From Luteibacter jiangsuensis (GTDB lineage: Bacteria; Pseudomonadota; Gammaproteobacteria; Xanthomonadales; Rhodanobacteraceae): 64,000 bases of DNA. The first letter of the stretch is position 1. Each line of letters opens with the position of its first letter. The position numbers and the translations under genes are program-made. The stretch covers positions 124,001-188,000 of the forward strand of contig NZ_JAUSSK010000004.1 in assembly GCF_030812295.1 (NCBI RefSeq), given 5' to 3'. The notes beneath the pieces were generated by a model, which searched no databases, had not been told where the DNA came from, and saw only the letters and a program-made list of their open reading frames with translations. This document shows, piece after piece, positions 1 through 9,279 of the stretch.

Positions 1-1460
1 AGATCGACGGCAACATCAAGGGCATCGATCTCAACGACAAGTACCTCCTGCCATGGTTCGATGCCGGGCAGATCGTTTTCAGTGGTGAGTTCTCCTTGCT
101 CAACGCTGAAAGCACGCCGGAACAGAACAAGGCCGCTCTCGGACGCCTGAAGTGCTACGTCGGCATGACGGCCGGCTGCACGGCCCTGGTCGACCAGGCA
201 CGCGCCCGCACCACGGAAAAACTGGGTGACAAGGCCCTGCTAGGCCCCGTGAAGGCCGACGTCGAGCAGAAGCTAGGCAATACGCAACGGTATGTCGACG
301 GCATCCGCAAGCTGTTCGCCGAGAAGAAGATCGCCGGCTCCGACGAGGCGATGGCAAAGCTCGACCAGCAATTGAAGGATTACAACGCCTGGGTGAAAAA
401 GGTCGTGCTTCCGCATGCGCGCACCGACTTCCGCCTTCCGGAGCCGCTGTACGCCTATAACCTCGAACAGGTCGGCCTCGATATCTCGCCACACGACCTC
501 ATCGACCGCGCGCAGCTGGAGTTCATGGAAACGACCTACGCGCTGCAGATGCTCGCGCCCGTCGTCGCGAAGGCGGAAGGCCTGCCCAACGGCGATTACC
601 GCGATGTGCTCAAGGCGTTGAAGAAGAAGCAGCTGGCAAAGGACAAGGTCGAGCCGACGTATCACGACGTCATCGGCAAGATCGAAGAGACCATCCGCCA
701 GCAGCGCATCGTCGAACTGCCGAAGCGCCAGATGGCCATGCGCCTCGCTTCCGAAGCCGAGAACGCGCGTACCCCGGCGCCGCATATGGACCCGCCGCCC
801 TTCGTCGGCAACACCGGTCAACGCGGCACCTTCGTGCTCACCACGGGCAATCCGCCGGCCGACGGCGACAAGACGCAGATGTACGACGACTTCACCTTCG
901 AAGCCGCGGCATGGACGCTGACCGCGCACGAAGGCCGCCCCGGCCATGAACTGCAATTCGCGGCGATGGTCGAGCAAGGCGTGTCGTTGACCCGTAGCCT
1001 GTTCGCCTTCAACAGCGTGAACGTGGAAGGCTGGGCTCTTTACGCCGAAGCGGAAATGGTGCCGTACGAGCCACCCGCCGGACAATTCATCGCGTTGCAG
1101 TTCCGTCTGTTGCGCGCGGCGCGCGCCTTCCTCGACCCGATGCTCAACCTGGGCATGATCGATCGCGACCGGGCGCACGAGATCCTGGTGCACGACGTGG
1201 GATTGTCCGAGCCCATGGCGCGGCAGGAACTCGATCGCTACACGCTCAACTCACCGGGCCAGGCCACCGCGTATTTCTATGGTTACACGCGCATCCTGCA
1301 GTTGCGCGCGGAAACGCAGACCAAGCTTGGCGATCGCTTCGACCGCAAGGCGTTCAACGATTTCCTGATCGCCCAGGGCCTGTTGCCACCGGACCTGCTG
1401 GCCGAAGCCGTGCGCACGCGCTTCATTCCGGAGCAGGAGAAGAAGGCGAAGAAGAGCTAA
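1..1460 (+). CDS. DUF885 family putative metallopeptidase (5' end outside window)
   Basis: The reading frame is open from base 3 to the TAA at 1458-1460, so the gene enters from the left edge and only its C-terminal ~485 residues are present. DUF885 proteins are usually about 600 residues, often secreted, and are thought to be zinc peptidases. The hallmark HEGRPGHELQF (near base 927) fits the family's HExxPGH-type zinc motif, and the Glu of a following NVEGWALYAE block probably completes the site; that assignment is from family knowledge. The family call is confident, but substrate and localisation cannot be judged because the N-terminus, including any signal peptide, is missing. Confidence 0.85.
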   Translation, partial: IDGNIKGIDLNDKYLLPWFDAGQIVFSGEFSLLNAESTPEQNKAALGRLKCYVGMTAGCTALVDQARARTTEKLGDKALLGPVKADVEQKLGNTQRYVDGIRKLFAEKKIAGSDEAMAKLDQQLKDYNAWVKKVVLPHARTDFRLPEPLYAYNLEQVGLDISPHDLIDRAQLEFMETTYALQMLAPVVAKAEGLPNGDYRDVLKALKKKQLAKDKVEPTYHDVIGKIEETIRQQRIVELPKRQMAMRLASEAENARTPAPHMDPPPFVGNTGQRGTFVLTTGNPPADGDKTQMYDDFTFEAAAWTLTAHEGRPGHELQFAAMVEQGVSLTRSLFAFNSVNVEGWALYAEAEMVPYEPPAGQFIALQFRLLRAARAFLDPMLNLGMIDRDRAHEILVHDVGLSEPMARQELDRYTLNSPGQATAYFYGYTRILQLRAETQTKLGDRFDRKAFNDFLIAQGLLPPDLLAEAVRTRFIPEQEKKAKKS

Positions 1461-1471
1461 ACCTTCGAGCC

Positions 1472-1522
1472 TGTGTGGGAGCCGGTCCGGCAAGCATCGC
1501 CGACAAGGTCGGCTCCCACACA
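1472..1522. repeat. Inverted pair of GTGGGAGCC repeats (REPIN-like)
   Basis: Twelve-base perfect arms TGTGTGGGAGCC (1472-1483) and GGCTCCCACACA (1511-1522) flank a 27-base centre. The right half is a full type-A unit (GTGGGAGCC plus GACC..GTCGGC hairpin, read leftward); the left half is degenerate. It lies between the convergent DUF885 and hemolysin-III genes and may also act as their terminator. Confidence 0.75.
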
Positions 1523-1572
1523 AACCTGAAGTAGCCCTCGCGCGGAAAGCAGTTTCCACACGTACGTGGCGA

Positions 1573-2241
1573 TCAACCCTGCGACGGCGCACCGGGAATC
1601 ACATAGAACAACACCGCCAGGTAATGCAGGACGCTGCCGGCGAGCACGAAGAAATGCCAGATGGCGTGGTGATACGGCAGCTTCCGCGCCATGTAGAACG
1701 GTACGCCGGCGGTATAGGCAAGGCCACCGCCGAACAGCAGTAGTAGTCCACCCGCCTGTACGTTGTCACGCAACGGCTCGATCGCCACCACCGCCACCCA
1801 GCCCATAGCGACGTACATCACCACCGCCGCCTTCCGATACCGCTTCAGCAGTCCGAGCTCCGCCGCGCTACCAATGATCGCCAGGGCCCAGATCGTGCCG
1901 AACAAGCCCCATCCCCACGCACCCGGCAGGGCGAGCAAGGTGAACGGCGTATAGGTGCCGGCGATGAGCAAGAAGATAGCGATGTGGTCGAGCGTGCGCA
2001 GGACGCGCTTGGCCATGTCGCCCGGAATCGAGTGATAGAGCGTCGACGCGGTGTAGAGCAGGATAAGGGTGGTGCCGAATACCGAACTCGCCACCACCGC
2101 GCGCGCGCCGCCATACATGGCGGAAAAAGCCACCAGCACGGCGAGGCCCGCGATGCTCAAGACAAGCCCGATGCCGTGGATCACGCTGCTGGCCACTTCC
2201 TCGGCATAGGGATAGCGGGGTTGTGCGCTGTCGATAACCAT
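1573..2241 (-). CDS. Hemolysin III / PAQR family membrane protein
   Basis: A 222-residue protein of about seven hydrophobic segments belonging to the HlyIII/YqfA (PAQR superfamily) proteins. Family features visible are the N-terminal YPYAEEVASSVIHGIG, the LYTASTLYHS segment and the C-terminal HHAIWHFFVLAGSVLHY, whose Ser and His residues are the conserved metal-site positions of the superfamily. An open frame extends 44 codons further upstream, but the ATG at 2241 gives the expected family N-terminus directly. In bacteria these proteins are inner-membrane proteins of uncertain, possibly hydrolase-like, function, and the haemolysin name is historical. Transcribed divergently from the universal stress protein gene. 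Confidence 0.88.
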   Translation of the reverse strand: MVIDSAQPRYPYAEEVASSVIHGIGLVLSIAGLAVLVAFSAMYGGARAVVASSVFGTTLILLYTASTLYHSIPGDMAKRVLRTLDHIAIFLLIAGTYTPFTLLALPGAWGWGLFGTIWALAIIGSAAELGLLKRYRKAAVVMYVAMGWVAVVAIEPLRDNVQAGGLLLLFGGGLAYTAGVPFYMARKLPYHHAIWHFFVLAGSVLHYLAVLFYVIPGAPSQG

Positions 2242-2349
2242 GGATGTTCCGCTGATGTGGTCTGTGCCGGTCGAGGGTAACCCATGCGACACCCCGGTAG
2301 AGGCGCAGCGGTCATTGACCGCAGCACGCTCCCCGTTGTTCCATGGGCC

Positions 2350-3177
2350 ATGACCCACGAACTGCTCGTGCACATCGGCCGGCTACCCCCTCAGGGCGCG
2401 GGCTTGCGCGCCGCGCTGGCCATGGCCTCGCGGCTCGGTGCCCGCCTGGATGCCCTGCACGTGGTGGACCTCCCGGCGGCGGCGTTCACCGTGCCCGAGG
2501 CCGTGCCCATGCAACTGGACGCCGTGCGTCAACGGTCGACGGACGCACGGGCGGTGGCCGGAGACTGGGCCGCCCTGCTCGCCTCGCACCACCTCCACGG
2601 CAACTGGCGTGTCGGCAATGGGGATACGGTCACCCTGCTCGCGCATGCCTCGGCGGGGTACGACCTCATCGTCATGGAGCGCTCGTCCACGATGCGCGGC
2701 GACGCGCCGGTAGGCTTCGGCGTCGTCTCGCGAACCGTCTTCGCATCCAGCCGCGGCGTCCTCGTGGTGCCGGAAGCATCGCCGGTCGCGACCCTTGGCG
2801 AGCATGTGCTCGTGGCATGGAGTGGCAGCCGGGAGTCCGCGCTGGCCGTACGCTCTTCACTTCCGCTGCTACGCAAGGCAACGAGGGTGACCGTCATCGA
2901 CGGCAGCCGCGATGAAGACGTGGGCACATGCGCCCTGCCCGATACCGATATCTGCGGCTGGCTGGAAACGCATGGGGTGAAGGCGGAGGTGCGGCGGCTC
3001 GACGAGGCGGCACTTGCCGCTCCCGGGCCCGCCTTGCTGGACATCGCCCACGCGGAACATGCCGACCTCATCGTCATGGGAGCCTGGGGCCGCTCGCGAC
3101 TATCCGAGATGGTGCTTGGTGGAACCACCCGCTTCCTTTTCATGCAATCGGACGTGCCGATGCTCGTCGCGCACTAG
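2350..3177 (+). CDS. Tandem-domain universal stress protein (UspA family)
   Basis: A 275-residue cytoplasmic protein with two Usp domains, roughly residues 1-140 and 150-275. The second keeps the nucleotide-binding signature as GAWGRSRLSEMVLGGTTRFLF (G-x2-G-x9-G-T/S pattern). The first carries a diverged counterpart (MERSSTMRGDAPVGFGVVSR), so only the C-terminal domain is likely to bind ATP. The chosen ATG at 2350 gives MTHELLVHIG, a normal Usp first strand; a frame 22 codons longer also exists. Its partner process is not evident from its neighbours. Stress-related function is inferred from the family. Confidence 0.88.
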   Translation: MTHELLVHIGRLPPQGAGLRAALAMASRLGARLDALHVVDLPAAAFTVPEAVPMQLDAVRQRSTDARAVAGDWAALLASHHLHGNWRVGNGDTVTLLAHASAGYDLIVMERSSTMRGDAPVGFGVVSRTVFASSRGVLVVPEASPVATLGEHVLVAWSGSRESALAVRSSLPLLRKATRVTVIDGSRDEDVGTCALPDTDICGWLETHGVKAEVRRLDEAALAAPGPALLDIAHAEHADLIVMGAWGRSRLSEMVLGGTTRFLFMQSDVPMLVAH

Positions 3178-3344
3178 CCGGTATACCGGTCACCGCTGAC
3201 GGAATGGCCGTCCGGACGGCCCTATTGCAAATGCTTTCGAAGCCAGCCTAACCTGACACCGGACCTGAACACGATCCCCGCCGGTCCCCACCGGCCGTGT
3301 TCCCGACCGCGCATCACCTTCCCCCACGTTGCAGGAGGTGGCTC

Positions 3345-3980
3345 ATGTCGTTCGCTCGTCCCCCATTCCCCGCCGGAGTGCATCCGGATACCGTCCGTAT
3401 CGTGGCCATGAGTGCAGCGATCGCCCTCAATGCCGCCGCGCTGATCGCCGTGATGCGGCCGATGGTAGCGACGATATCGTTCGCGCCCTTGCCGGCGCCG
3501 TCGATTCGTCTTATCGATCATCCCGCGGAACCGAAGGTCGTTCCCCCGCCGCCGATCGACCTGAAGCCCTTGCCCGTGAAGCGGATGGAACCACGTCACG
3601 CCGTCCGGCCGGTGCAGGTGCCGCCGCCTGCAGTACAAGCCGTCCCGACCGACGACGGCAGCGCACCTGTGGCCCCGCCCACCACGCCCTCCGCCACGGT
3701 GGAGGCCACCCTGGCCTACGTGTCGGCACCGGCGCCCGCCTATCCCCGCGTGGCGAAGGCCGCCCACATGCAGGGAACCGTGACGCTGCGCGTACTGGTG
3801 GATGAAACGGGAAAGCCCGCCGAAGTCATCGTGGAGAGCAGCAGCGGCCATCCCGTACTCGACAACGCGGCACGCGATCAGGTCCTGGCCCGCTGGCGCT
3901 TCCAGCCGGCACAGGCGAACGGTCAGCCGGTCCGCGCCTGGGCGCGAATCCCGGTGACCTTCGACCTGCGCGATATCTAG
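3345..3980 (+). CDS. TonB family energy-transducer-like protein
   Basis: A 211-residue protein with the TonB layout: a short cytoplasmic N-terminus, one membrane anchor around residues 20-40 (VAMSAAIALNAAALIAV), a proline-rich periplasmic linker (VVPPPPIDLKPLP and following), and a C-terminal TonB domain from about residue 125 (YPRVAKAAHMQGTVTLRVLV ... LDNAARDQVLARWRF). The start is fixed by a near-perfect Shine-Dalgarno AGGAGGTG at 3333-3340. TonB proteins couple the ExbB/ExbD proton motor to outer-membrane receptors. No exbBD or receptor gene is adjacent, so its client is unknown; it is probably one of several TonB paralogues in the genome. Confidence 0.88.
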   Translation: MSFARPPFPAGVHPDTVRIVAMSAAIALNAAALIAVMRPMVATISFAPLPAPSIRLIDHPAEPKVVPPPPIDLKPLPVKRMEPRHAVRPVQVPPPAVQAVPTDDGSAPVAPPTTPSATVEATLAYVSAPAPAYPRVAKAAHMQGTVTLRVLVDETGKPAEVIVESSSGHPVLDNAARDQVLARWRFQPAQANGQPVRAWARIPVTFDLRDI

Positions 3981-3986
3981 GGTTGC

Positions 3987-4271
3987 TCAGCGGGGCATCA
4001 CCACGACGTCCGGCTTGCGCGTGGCCCGGGCGATCGCCCATACGATCAGGGCCAGCAGGGCCACCGGCAGAAGGACGGGCAGCAAGGCCAACGCGACCAC
4101 AGGGGCCATGGCCAGCATCACCACGCCGCCGATCACGGCGCCGAGAATGCCGCCGACGATGCTGAACACGCCACCGATGATGCCGAAAATCACCTTCAGG
4201 ACGATCCCGACGAAAGCGAAGACCAGCCAGAAGGCGACGGCAAGGACGACGAGCGAGGTGAGGACGATCAT
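3987..4271 (-). CDS. Small glycine-rich membrane protein, unknown function
   Basis: A 94-residue, almost entirely hydrophobic protein with perhaps three membrane segments. Glycines recur in the middle (IIGGVFSIVGGILGAVIGG), suggesting tight helix packing. It ends with a short basic tail (ARATRKPDVVVMPR). The ATG at 4271 is preferred to one 11 codons upstream because it begins directly at the first hydrophobic segment. No family function is recognised. It lies convergently 6 bases from the TonB-like gene. It is probably real because coding-like codon use is kept throughout. Confidence 0.65.
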   Translation of the reverse strand: MIVLTSLVVLAVAFWLVFAFVGIVLKVIFGIIGGVFSIVGGILGAVIGGVVMLAMAPVVALALLPVLLPVALLALIVWAIARATRKPDVVVMPR

Positions 4272-4434
4272 GGCGTTGCTCTCCGAGGACAGGTGGCCGC
4301 CCACGGGGCGGTCAGGGCTTCGATGCGGCCTGCGGGAAAAGAGTTTAAGGGAGGCTTGAAAGACGGAGGTTACGACGGTTTAACGGCCCACATGCTCCAC
4401 TCCCCGCCAGTTGATCTAGCGGGGCGACCCTTCC

Positions 4435-5013
4435 ATGGGTAGGCGTTCTTCCATCATCAGGACCTTGCGGGACATCGCTTTCGACCTCTCGGATGCCGAG
4501 CATCCGGACCTCGCCTCGATGGGGCGGGAGATCGGAAGCGCCCTGCACGGCCGCAGCACCGACCTCGCCACCATGCTGGGTCCCTTGCGCGAGCGCCGGC
4601 GTGGCTTCGAACGCTGGATACTCGCCGAGCGCACACGTCCACCGGTCAGCATGCTGGTCCTGGCCTGGCCTCCGGGCTACGCCACGCCGGTGCACGACCA
4701 TGGCGGTCTGTGGGGCCTGGAGGCCACCATCGCCGGGGCGCTCGAAGTCGAATCCTTCATCAAGGACGACGTCGACCACTCATTGCGCAGCAGCGGCCGC
4801 ACCTGGCTCGGCCCAGGCGACGCCACCTGGTTCGACGCCACGGAAAGCCACACGCACCGCTGCCGCAATTTGTCGCGGCACGACACGGCGCTCACGCTTC
4901 ACGTGTACGGTGGCGATCTGGCACAGTACCTCGCGTACGAGCAGCCCGGTCCCTCCGGACACTGGATCGCACGGCCGAGGCAATCGATCATCGCGGGACG
5001 CCTGACGGCCTGA
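4435..5013 (+). CDS. Cysteine dioxygenase-type cupin (thiol dioxygenase family)
   Basis: A 192-residue cupin of the cysteine dioxygenase superfamily, which oxidises small thiols to sulfinates with a mononuclear Fe(II). The likely iron ligands are His87 and His89 (PVHDHGGLWG) and His141 (SHTHRCRN). A family-type Tyr follows at residue 158 (LHVYGG). The length is usual for bacterial members. Whether the substrate is cysteine, 3-mercaptopropionate or another thiol cannot be told. It is followed 46 bases later by an FAD/NAD(P)-binding protein in the same direction, and the two are likely cotranscribed. Confidence 0.85.
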   Translation: MGRRSSIIRTLRDIAFDLSDAEHPDLASMGREIGSALHGRSTDLATMLGPLRERRRGFERWILAERTRPPVSMLVLAWPPGYATPVHDHGGLWGLEATIAGALEVESFIKDDVDHSLRSSGRTWLGPGDATWFDATESHTHRCRNLSRHDTALTLHVYGGDLAQYLAYEQPGPSGHWIARPRQSIIAGRLTA

Positions 5014-5059
5014 CGGTCTCACGGCCCTCCACCCCAGCCATCGGGCGAAGGACCAACAC

Positions 5060-6454
5060 ATGTTTCATAAAGTCGCCATCATTGGCGGTGGCGCTGCAGC
5101 GGCGACGCTGGTGAGCGAATTACTGGAGCGGCGCACGCAGCGCCCGCTTCATCTCGACTGGTACACGGGCGGCCCGATGGCCGGCCGCGGTGTCGCCTAT
5201 GGCACGCCGTCGGAACGGCACCTGCTCAACGTGCGCGCCGCCTCGATGGGCATGTTCGTCAGCAAGCCCGGCGGTTTCCTCGAGTACGCCCAGGCCCTGG
5301 ACCCTTCGGTGAAGGGGGCGGATTTCCTGCCGCGCCGGATGTACGGCGATTTCCTGCAGTCGCGTGTCGAGGACGCCGTGAAGAACGCGGGTTCGTTCGG
5401 CCACGACGTGAACGTGTTGCCGTTCGCCGCGGAATCCGTGGTGCCCTCGGCCGAGGGCGTCACCATCGGCTATGGGGATGGCGAAACGCAGGCCGAAGCC
5501 GCCGTGCTCGCCATCGGTTCGCTGCCTCCGCGCCCTTTGCCGGGCGTGGAAGACGCCGCGATCGCCAGTGGCCGCTACATCACCGATCCGTGGCCCTTCC
5601 TGGCATCCGCCGAGAGTCACGAGCGTCCGCTTCGCGTCCTGATCATCGGCCTGGGCCTTACCGCTGTCGACGTGTTGCTGGAACTCTCCGCACGCTGGCC
5701 GAACGCGCATTTCGACGCCCTCTCGCGCCATGGCAAGCTGCCCGAGCCACACCTCGCGGCGGCGTCCGCCCCCAACGACGATGGCGGCGAACTGATCGAG
5801 TCCATGCGCGACGACGTCAACATCCGCGTCTGGCTGCGCCGGCTCCGTGAGGCCACGGCGGGTGCCGAAGACTGGCGCACGGTCATCGACGGCATGCGGC
5901 CGCATACGCAATCGCTTTGGCACGACCTGCCGCAAGCGGAACGGGCGCGCTTCCTCCGTCATGCCCGCTGGGCCTGGGAGCGGGCACGTCACCGCATGCC
6001 GCCGCAAGTGGCCGCGACGATCGCGAATCTGGAATCCGACGGCCGTCTCACCCGAAGCCGTGGGCGGATGCGCTCGGTGCGACTGTCGGAGGACGGCTCG
6101 CTCGCGGTCGTGCATCGGTTGCCGGGCGGAGGCGAGACCACCGATTCCTACGACATCGTCATCCAGACCGTGGGCCTCAATACCGATACACAGCGCACCG
6201 ACCACCGGCTGGTGCGCCAGTTGGTGCTCGGTGACCTGGTCACGCCCGACCCGCTCGGGCTGGGCTTCGCGGCCCTGCCGGATGGCCACCTGCTCGACGG
6301 CGAAGGCAAGCCGCGCCGGAACCTCTTCGCGATCGGCAGTCTCCTGCGCGGCGCGCTCTGGGAATCCACGGCGATTCCCGAGATCCGCAAGCAGGCCCAG
6401 AGCCTCGCCAACATGCTGTTGGCCGAGAAGGTACAGCGCGTCGCCACGAGGTGA
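5060..6454 (+). CDS. FAD/NAD(P)-binding protein (PF13454-type)
   Basis: A 464-residue flavoprotein-like protein. An N-terminal Rossmann fold is seen as KVAIIGGGAAAATLVSELL (residues 4-22). It is followed by the characteristic GRGVAYGTPSERHLLNVRAASM block of the FAD-NAD(P)-binding domain family, and a second dinucleotide motif LIIGLGLTAVDVLLEL lies near residue 195. Such proteins resemble ornithine/lysine N-hydroxylases and flavin monooxygenases, but most have no assigned substrate. Its position just behind a thiol-dioxygenase-type cupin suggests a joint role in sulfur or thiol oxidation; that link is inference only. Confidence 0.85.
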   Translation: MFHKVAIIGGGAAAATLVSELLERRTQRPLHLDWYTGGPMAGRGVAYGTPSERHLLNVRAASMGMFVSKPGGFLEYAQALDPSVKGADFLPRRMYGDFLQSRVEDAVKNAGSFGHDVNVLPFAAESVVPSAEGVTIGYGDGETQAEAAVLAIGSLPPRPLPGVEDAAIASGRYITDPWPFLASAESHERPLRVLIIGLGLTAVDVLLELSARWPNAHFDALSRHGKLPEPHLAAASAPNDDGGELIESMRDDVNIRVWLRRLREATAGAEDWRTVIDGMRPHTQSLWHDLPQAERARFLRHARWAWERARHRMPPQVAATIANLESDGRLTRSRGRMRSVRLSEDGSLAVVHRLPGGGETTDSYDIVIQTVGLNTDTQRTDHRLVRQLVLGDLVTPDPLGLGFAALPDGHLLDGEGKPRRNLFAIGSLLRGALWESTAIPEIRKQAQSLANMLLAEKVQRVATR

Positions 6455-6464
6455 TCTTGGAACG

Positions 6465-7649
6465 TCAGGCGCATCCGGTGGCAAGGGCACCGGCGCGCCG
6501 TTCGAGCGCGACGCTGGCCATCGTGGCCAGCAAGCCCGCCACCGTGACCGCGGCACCGGCAAGGCTCACCACCGGCATGGCATAGCCCGCGGCCAGCACG
6601 GCACCGCCCAGCCATGCACCGCCCGCATTGCCGAGATTGAACGCGGCGATGTTGAGCGTCGAGGCGAGGTTGGGTGCGTCGCCCGCCACGTGCACCACGC
6701 GCGACTGCAACGGGGCGACGGTGGCGAAGGCCGCGATGCCCCAGACGAAGACGGTGACGACGGCGGCCACGGTCGAATGCATCGTCCAGGCGAACAGCAC
6801 CAGCAGCAAGGTCAGCGCCACCAGGATCCCCATCAGCGAAGGCATCAGCTTCCAGTCGGCGAGGCGGCCGCCCAGGATGTTGCCGATCGTGGTGCCGAGG
6901 CCGAACAGCACCAGCACGGCACCGGTCCAGTGCGGGTCGATGTGGGACTGCTCCTGCAGGATCGGTGCGATATAGGTGAACACGGTGAAGACGCCGCCGA
7001 AGCCAAGCACCGTCATGCCCAGTGCCAGCAGCACTTGCGGCTCACGCAGCACACGCAGTTCCCGCCCCATGTGCGGCGCCTTCAGGTGGGGCAGCGCGGG
7101 AACGAAGCGGGCAACCGCCAGCGACGCGATCACGCCCAATCCGGTGACAGCCCAGAACGTGGCCCGCCAGCCCGCCCATTGGCCAAGGAAGGTGCCGAAC
7201 GGAACGCCCAGCACGTTGGCCAGGGTCAGGCCCGCGAACATCAGCGCGATGGCGCGGGCACGCTGGTTGGCAGGCACCAGATGGGCCGCGACGATGGCGC
7301 CGATGCCGAAGAAAGAGCCGTGGCAAAAGGCCGCCACGACGCGGGCCACCATCAGCACTTCGTAATTCGGCGCGATGGCGCACAACAGGTTGCCGAGAAT
7401 GAACAGGCCCATCAGCAGGAGGAGCGCGCGCTTGCGCTCCAGTCTGGCGGTCAGTGCCGCGAGCAGGGGCGCACCCACCGCCACGCCCAGGGCATAGCCT
7501 GAAACGAGCATGCCGGCCGAGGGGATGCTTACCCGAAGGTCGGCGGCCACTTCCGGCAGCAGGCCCATGATCACGAATTCGGTGGTGCCGATCGCGAAGG
7601 CCGCCACGGCCAAGGCCAGCAAGGGCAGACGGGACGAAGGGACGTTCAT
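6465..7649 (-). CDS. MFS transporter, DHA1 (AraJ/YdhP-like) family
   Basis: A 394-residue major facilitator with about 12 membrane segments. The TM1 motif GTTEFVIMGLLPEVAADL is typical of the DHA1 efflux subfamily that includes YdhP, AraJ and SotB, and a loop 2-3 basic motif (ARLERKRALLLLM) is present. The ATG at 7649 gives the standard N-terminus MNVPSSRLPLLALAVAAFA; in-frame sequence upstream is not MFS-like. It probably exports drugs, sugars or arabinose-like compounds, but specificity cannot be read from sequence. It is divergent from the cardiolipin synthase gene and convergent with the FAD protein gene. Confidence 0.9.
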   Translation of the reverse strand: MNVPSSRLPLLALAVAAFAIGTTEFVIMGLLPEVAADLRVSIPSAGMLVSGYALGVAVGAPLLAALTARLERKRALLLLMGLFILGNLLCAIAPNYEVLMVARVVAAFCHGSFFGIGAIVAAHLVPANQRARAIALMFAGLTLANVLGVPFGTFLGQWAGWRATFWAVTGLGVIASLAVARFVPALPHLKAPHMGRELRVLREPQVLLALGMTVLGFGGVFTVFTYIAPILQEQSHIDPHWTGAVLVLFGLGTTIGNILGGRLADWKLMPSLMGILVALTLLLVLFAWTMHSTVAAVVTVFVWGIAAFATVAPLQSRVVHVAGDAPNLASTLNIAAFNLGNAGGAWLGGAVLAAGYAMPVVSLAGAAVTVAGLLATMASVALERRAGALATGCA

Positions 7650-7765
7650 AGGATAGGCTCGATGGAAAGCGATAACGTGCATTTTCCCGCCCCGACCCTT
7701 ATGCAAATACACCTCCTGGCGCCAAACACTGTTGCCAAAAACTTGATAGTGGAGACCGCCCGCGC

Positions 7766-9187
7766 ATGATCGCCACCCTGATCGCCATCGCGGCGCTCTG
7801 CTTGCACGTTGCCGGCGTGTTCGCCGCCACGCACGCGGTGATGCATACCCGGACGGCACAAGGTGCCTTCGCATGGGTGCTGGGACTGGTGCTCCTGCCC
7901 TACGTCACCCTGGTGCCATACCTGTTCCTGGGCGCGAGCCACTTCGGCGGCTACGTGGACCTGCACCGGCAACGCCAGGCGCGCTTCTTCATGCTCCACG
8001 AGGAAGCCGCGCATCCCGCGCGGCCTGGCGTGCTGCCGCAAGCCGCGCCCGTCGGCGACACCCGCTACGACGCCATCGGACGGATGTTGAATAGCTCCAT
8101 GCACGGCGGCAACGCGCTGTTCCTGCATGTCGACGGCGAGGCGGCTTTTGCCTCCATGTTCGCCGCCATCGCCCGCGCGGAGCGCTACGTGCTCCTGCAG
8201 TTCTTCATCATCCATGACGACGTGCTGGGCCGCCGGCTGAGCGAAGCGCTGCTGGATCGTGCGGCGGCAGGCGTGGAGATATGCGTGCTGTACGACAGCA
8301 TCGGCAGCCATGCCCTTCCCGATAGCTACGTGGAGCGCTTGCGCGCTGGCGGCGTGCACGTGCACCGCTTCGCTACGCGGCGCTGGCGGAATCGTTTCCA
8401 ACTGAATTTTCGCAACCACCGCAAGGTGCTCGTTGTGGACGGTGTTCGTGGCTTCGTCGGTGGCCTCAATGCGGGTGACGAATACCTCGGCGCGAAGCCG
8501 CCACTATCGCCCTGGCGCGACACGCACATGGGGATCGAGGGTCCCGCGGTGGCCGACCTGCAACGCGTGTTCGCCGAGGACTGGTATTGGGTCACCGGCG
8601 AGCGTCCGCCATCGTCGCCCCCACCGGAGCGATGCGGCCGCGCGGCGAGCCTCATCGTCGCCACCGGCCCGGCCGACCGCCAGGAGAGTTGCTCTCTGTT
8701 CTTCACGCAAGCCATCCATGCCGCAAGAAAACGCGTATGGATCACCACACCGTATTTCGTGCCTGACCAGGCCGTGTTCGGCGCCTTGCGTCTCGCCGTC
8801 TTCCGGGGCGTGGACGTGCGCATCCTCATTCCATGCCGGCCCGACCATCGCACGGTATTCATGGCCTCCACGCTCTATGCGCACGAGGCGACCCTGGCGG
8901 GCGTCCGCATGTTCCGTTACCAGCCGGGCTTCGTGCACCAGAAGGTGATGCTCATCGACGACGACACCGCGGTGGTCGGCAGCATGAACCTGGACAACCG
9001 CAGCTTCCGGCTGAACTTCGAGATCGCCGCGCTGAACGTGGACGAGGCTTTCGCCGCCGAGGTGGAAGCCATGCTCGTGACGGACTTCGCCAACAGCGAG
9101 GAGGTGAATCCGAACGACTACCGGCGCCTGTCGTACTTCCGCCGCGTGGCGCTGCATGTCGCCCGCCTGTTCGATCCGATCCTTTAG
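7766..9187 (+). CDS. cls: Cardiolipin synthase (phospholipase D superfamily)
   Basis: A 473-residue membrane enzyme that condenses two phosphatidylglycerols, or a related donor pair, into cardiolipin at the inner membrane. Two membrane segments at the N-terminus (about residues 2-25 and 34-55) are followed by two HKD motifs: H218-R-K220-x4-D225 and H391-Q-K393-x4-D398. The second continues into GSMNLDNRSF, as in ClsA-type enzymes. The length matches bacterial ClsA. Which of the ClsA/B/C classes it represents functionally is less certain; the N-terminal anchors favour ClsA. Confidence 0.93.
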   Translation: MIATLIAIAALCLHVAGVFAATHAVMHTRTAQGAFAWVLGLVLLPYVTLVPYLFLGASHFGGYVDLHRQRQARFFMLHEEAAHPARPGVLPQAAPVGDTRYDAIGRMLNSSMHGGNALFLHVDGEAAFASMFAAIARAERYVLLQFFIIHDDVLGRRLSEALLDRAAAGVEICVLYDSIGSHALPDSYVERLRAGGVHVHRFATRRWRNRFQLNFRNHRKVLVVDGVRGFVGGLNAGDEYLGAKPPLSPWRDTHMGIEGPAVADLQRVFAEDWYWVTGERPPSSPPPERCGRAASLIVATGPADRQESCSLFFTQAIHAARKRVWITTPYFVPDQAVFGALRLAVFRGVDVRILIPCRPDHRTVFMASTLYAHEATLAGVRMFRYQPGFVHQKVMLIDDDTAVVGSMNLDNRSFRLNFEIAALNVDEAFAAEVEAMLVTDFANSEEVNPNDYRRLSYFRRVALHVARLFDPIL

Positions 9188-9279
9188 GCCGGTCTTTCAA
9201 GAACTTTCGTGGGCGATGGACTTGCGATACGTCCGTTACTCCGCTTGACTCGGCTACCTGTCCCCAGGGAACCGCCACG

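Noticed and set aside
3178-3189. Perfect 12-base palindrome CCGGTATACCGG after the universal stress gene.
   Set aside because: It is too short to be a terminator stem with a loop and no second copy was found, so no function is assigned.
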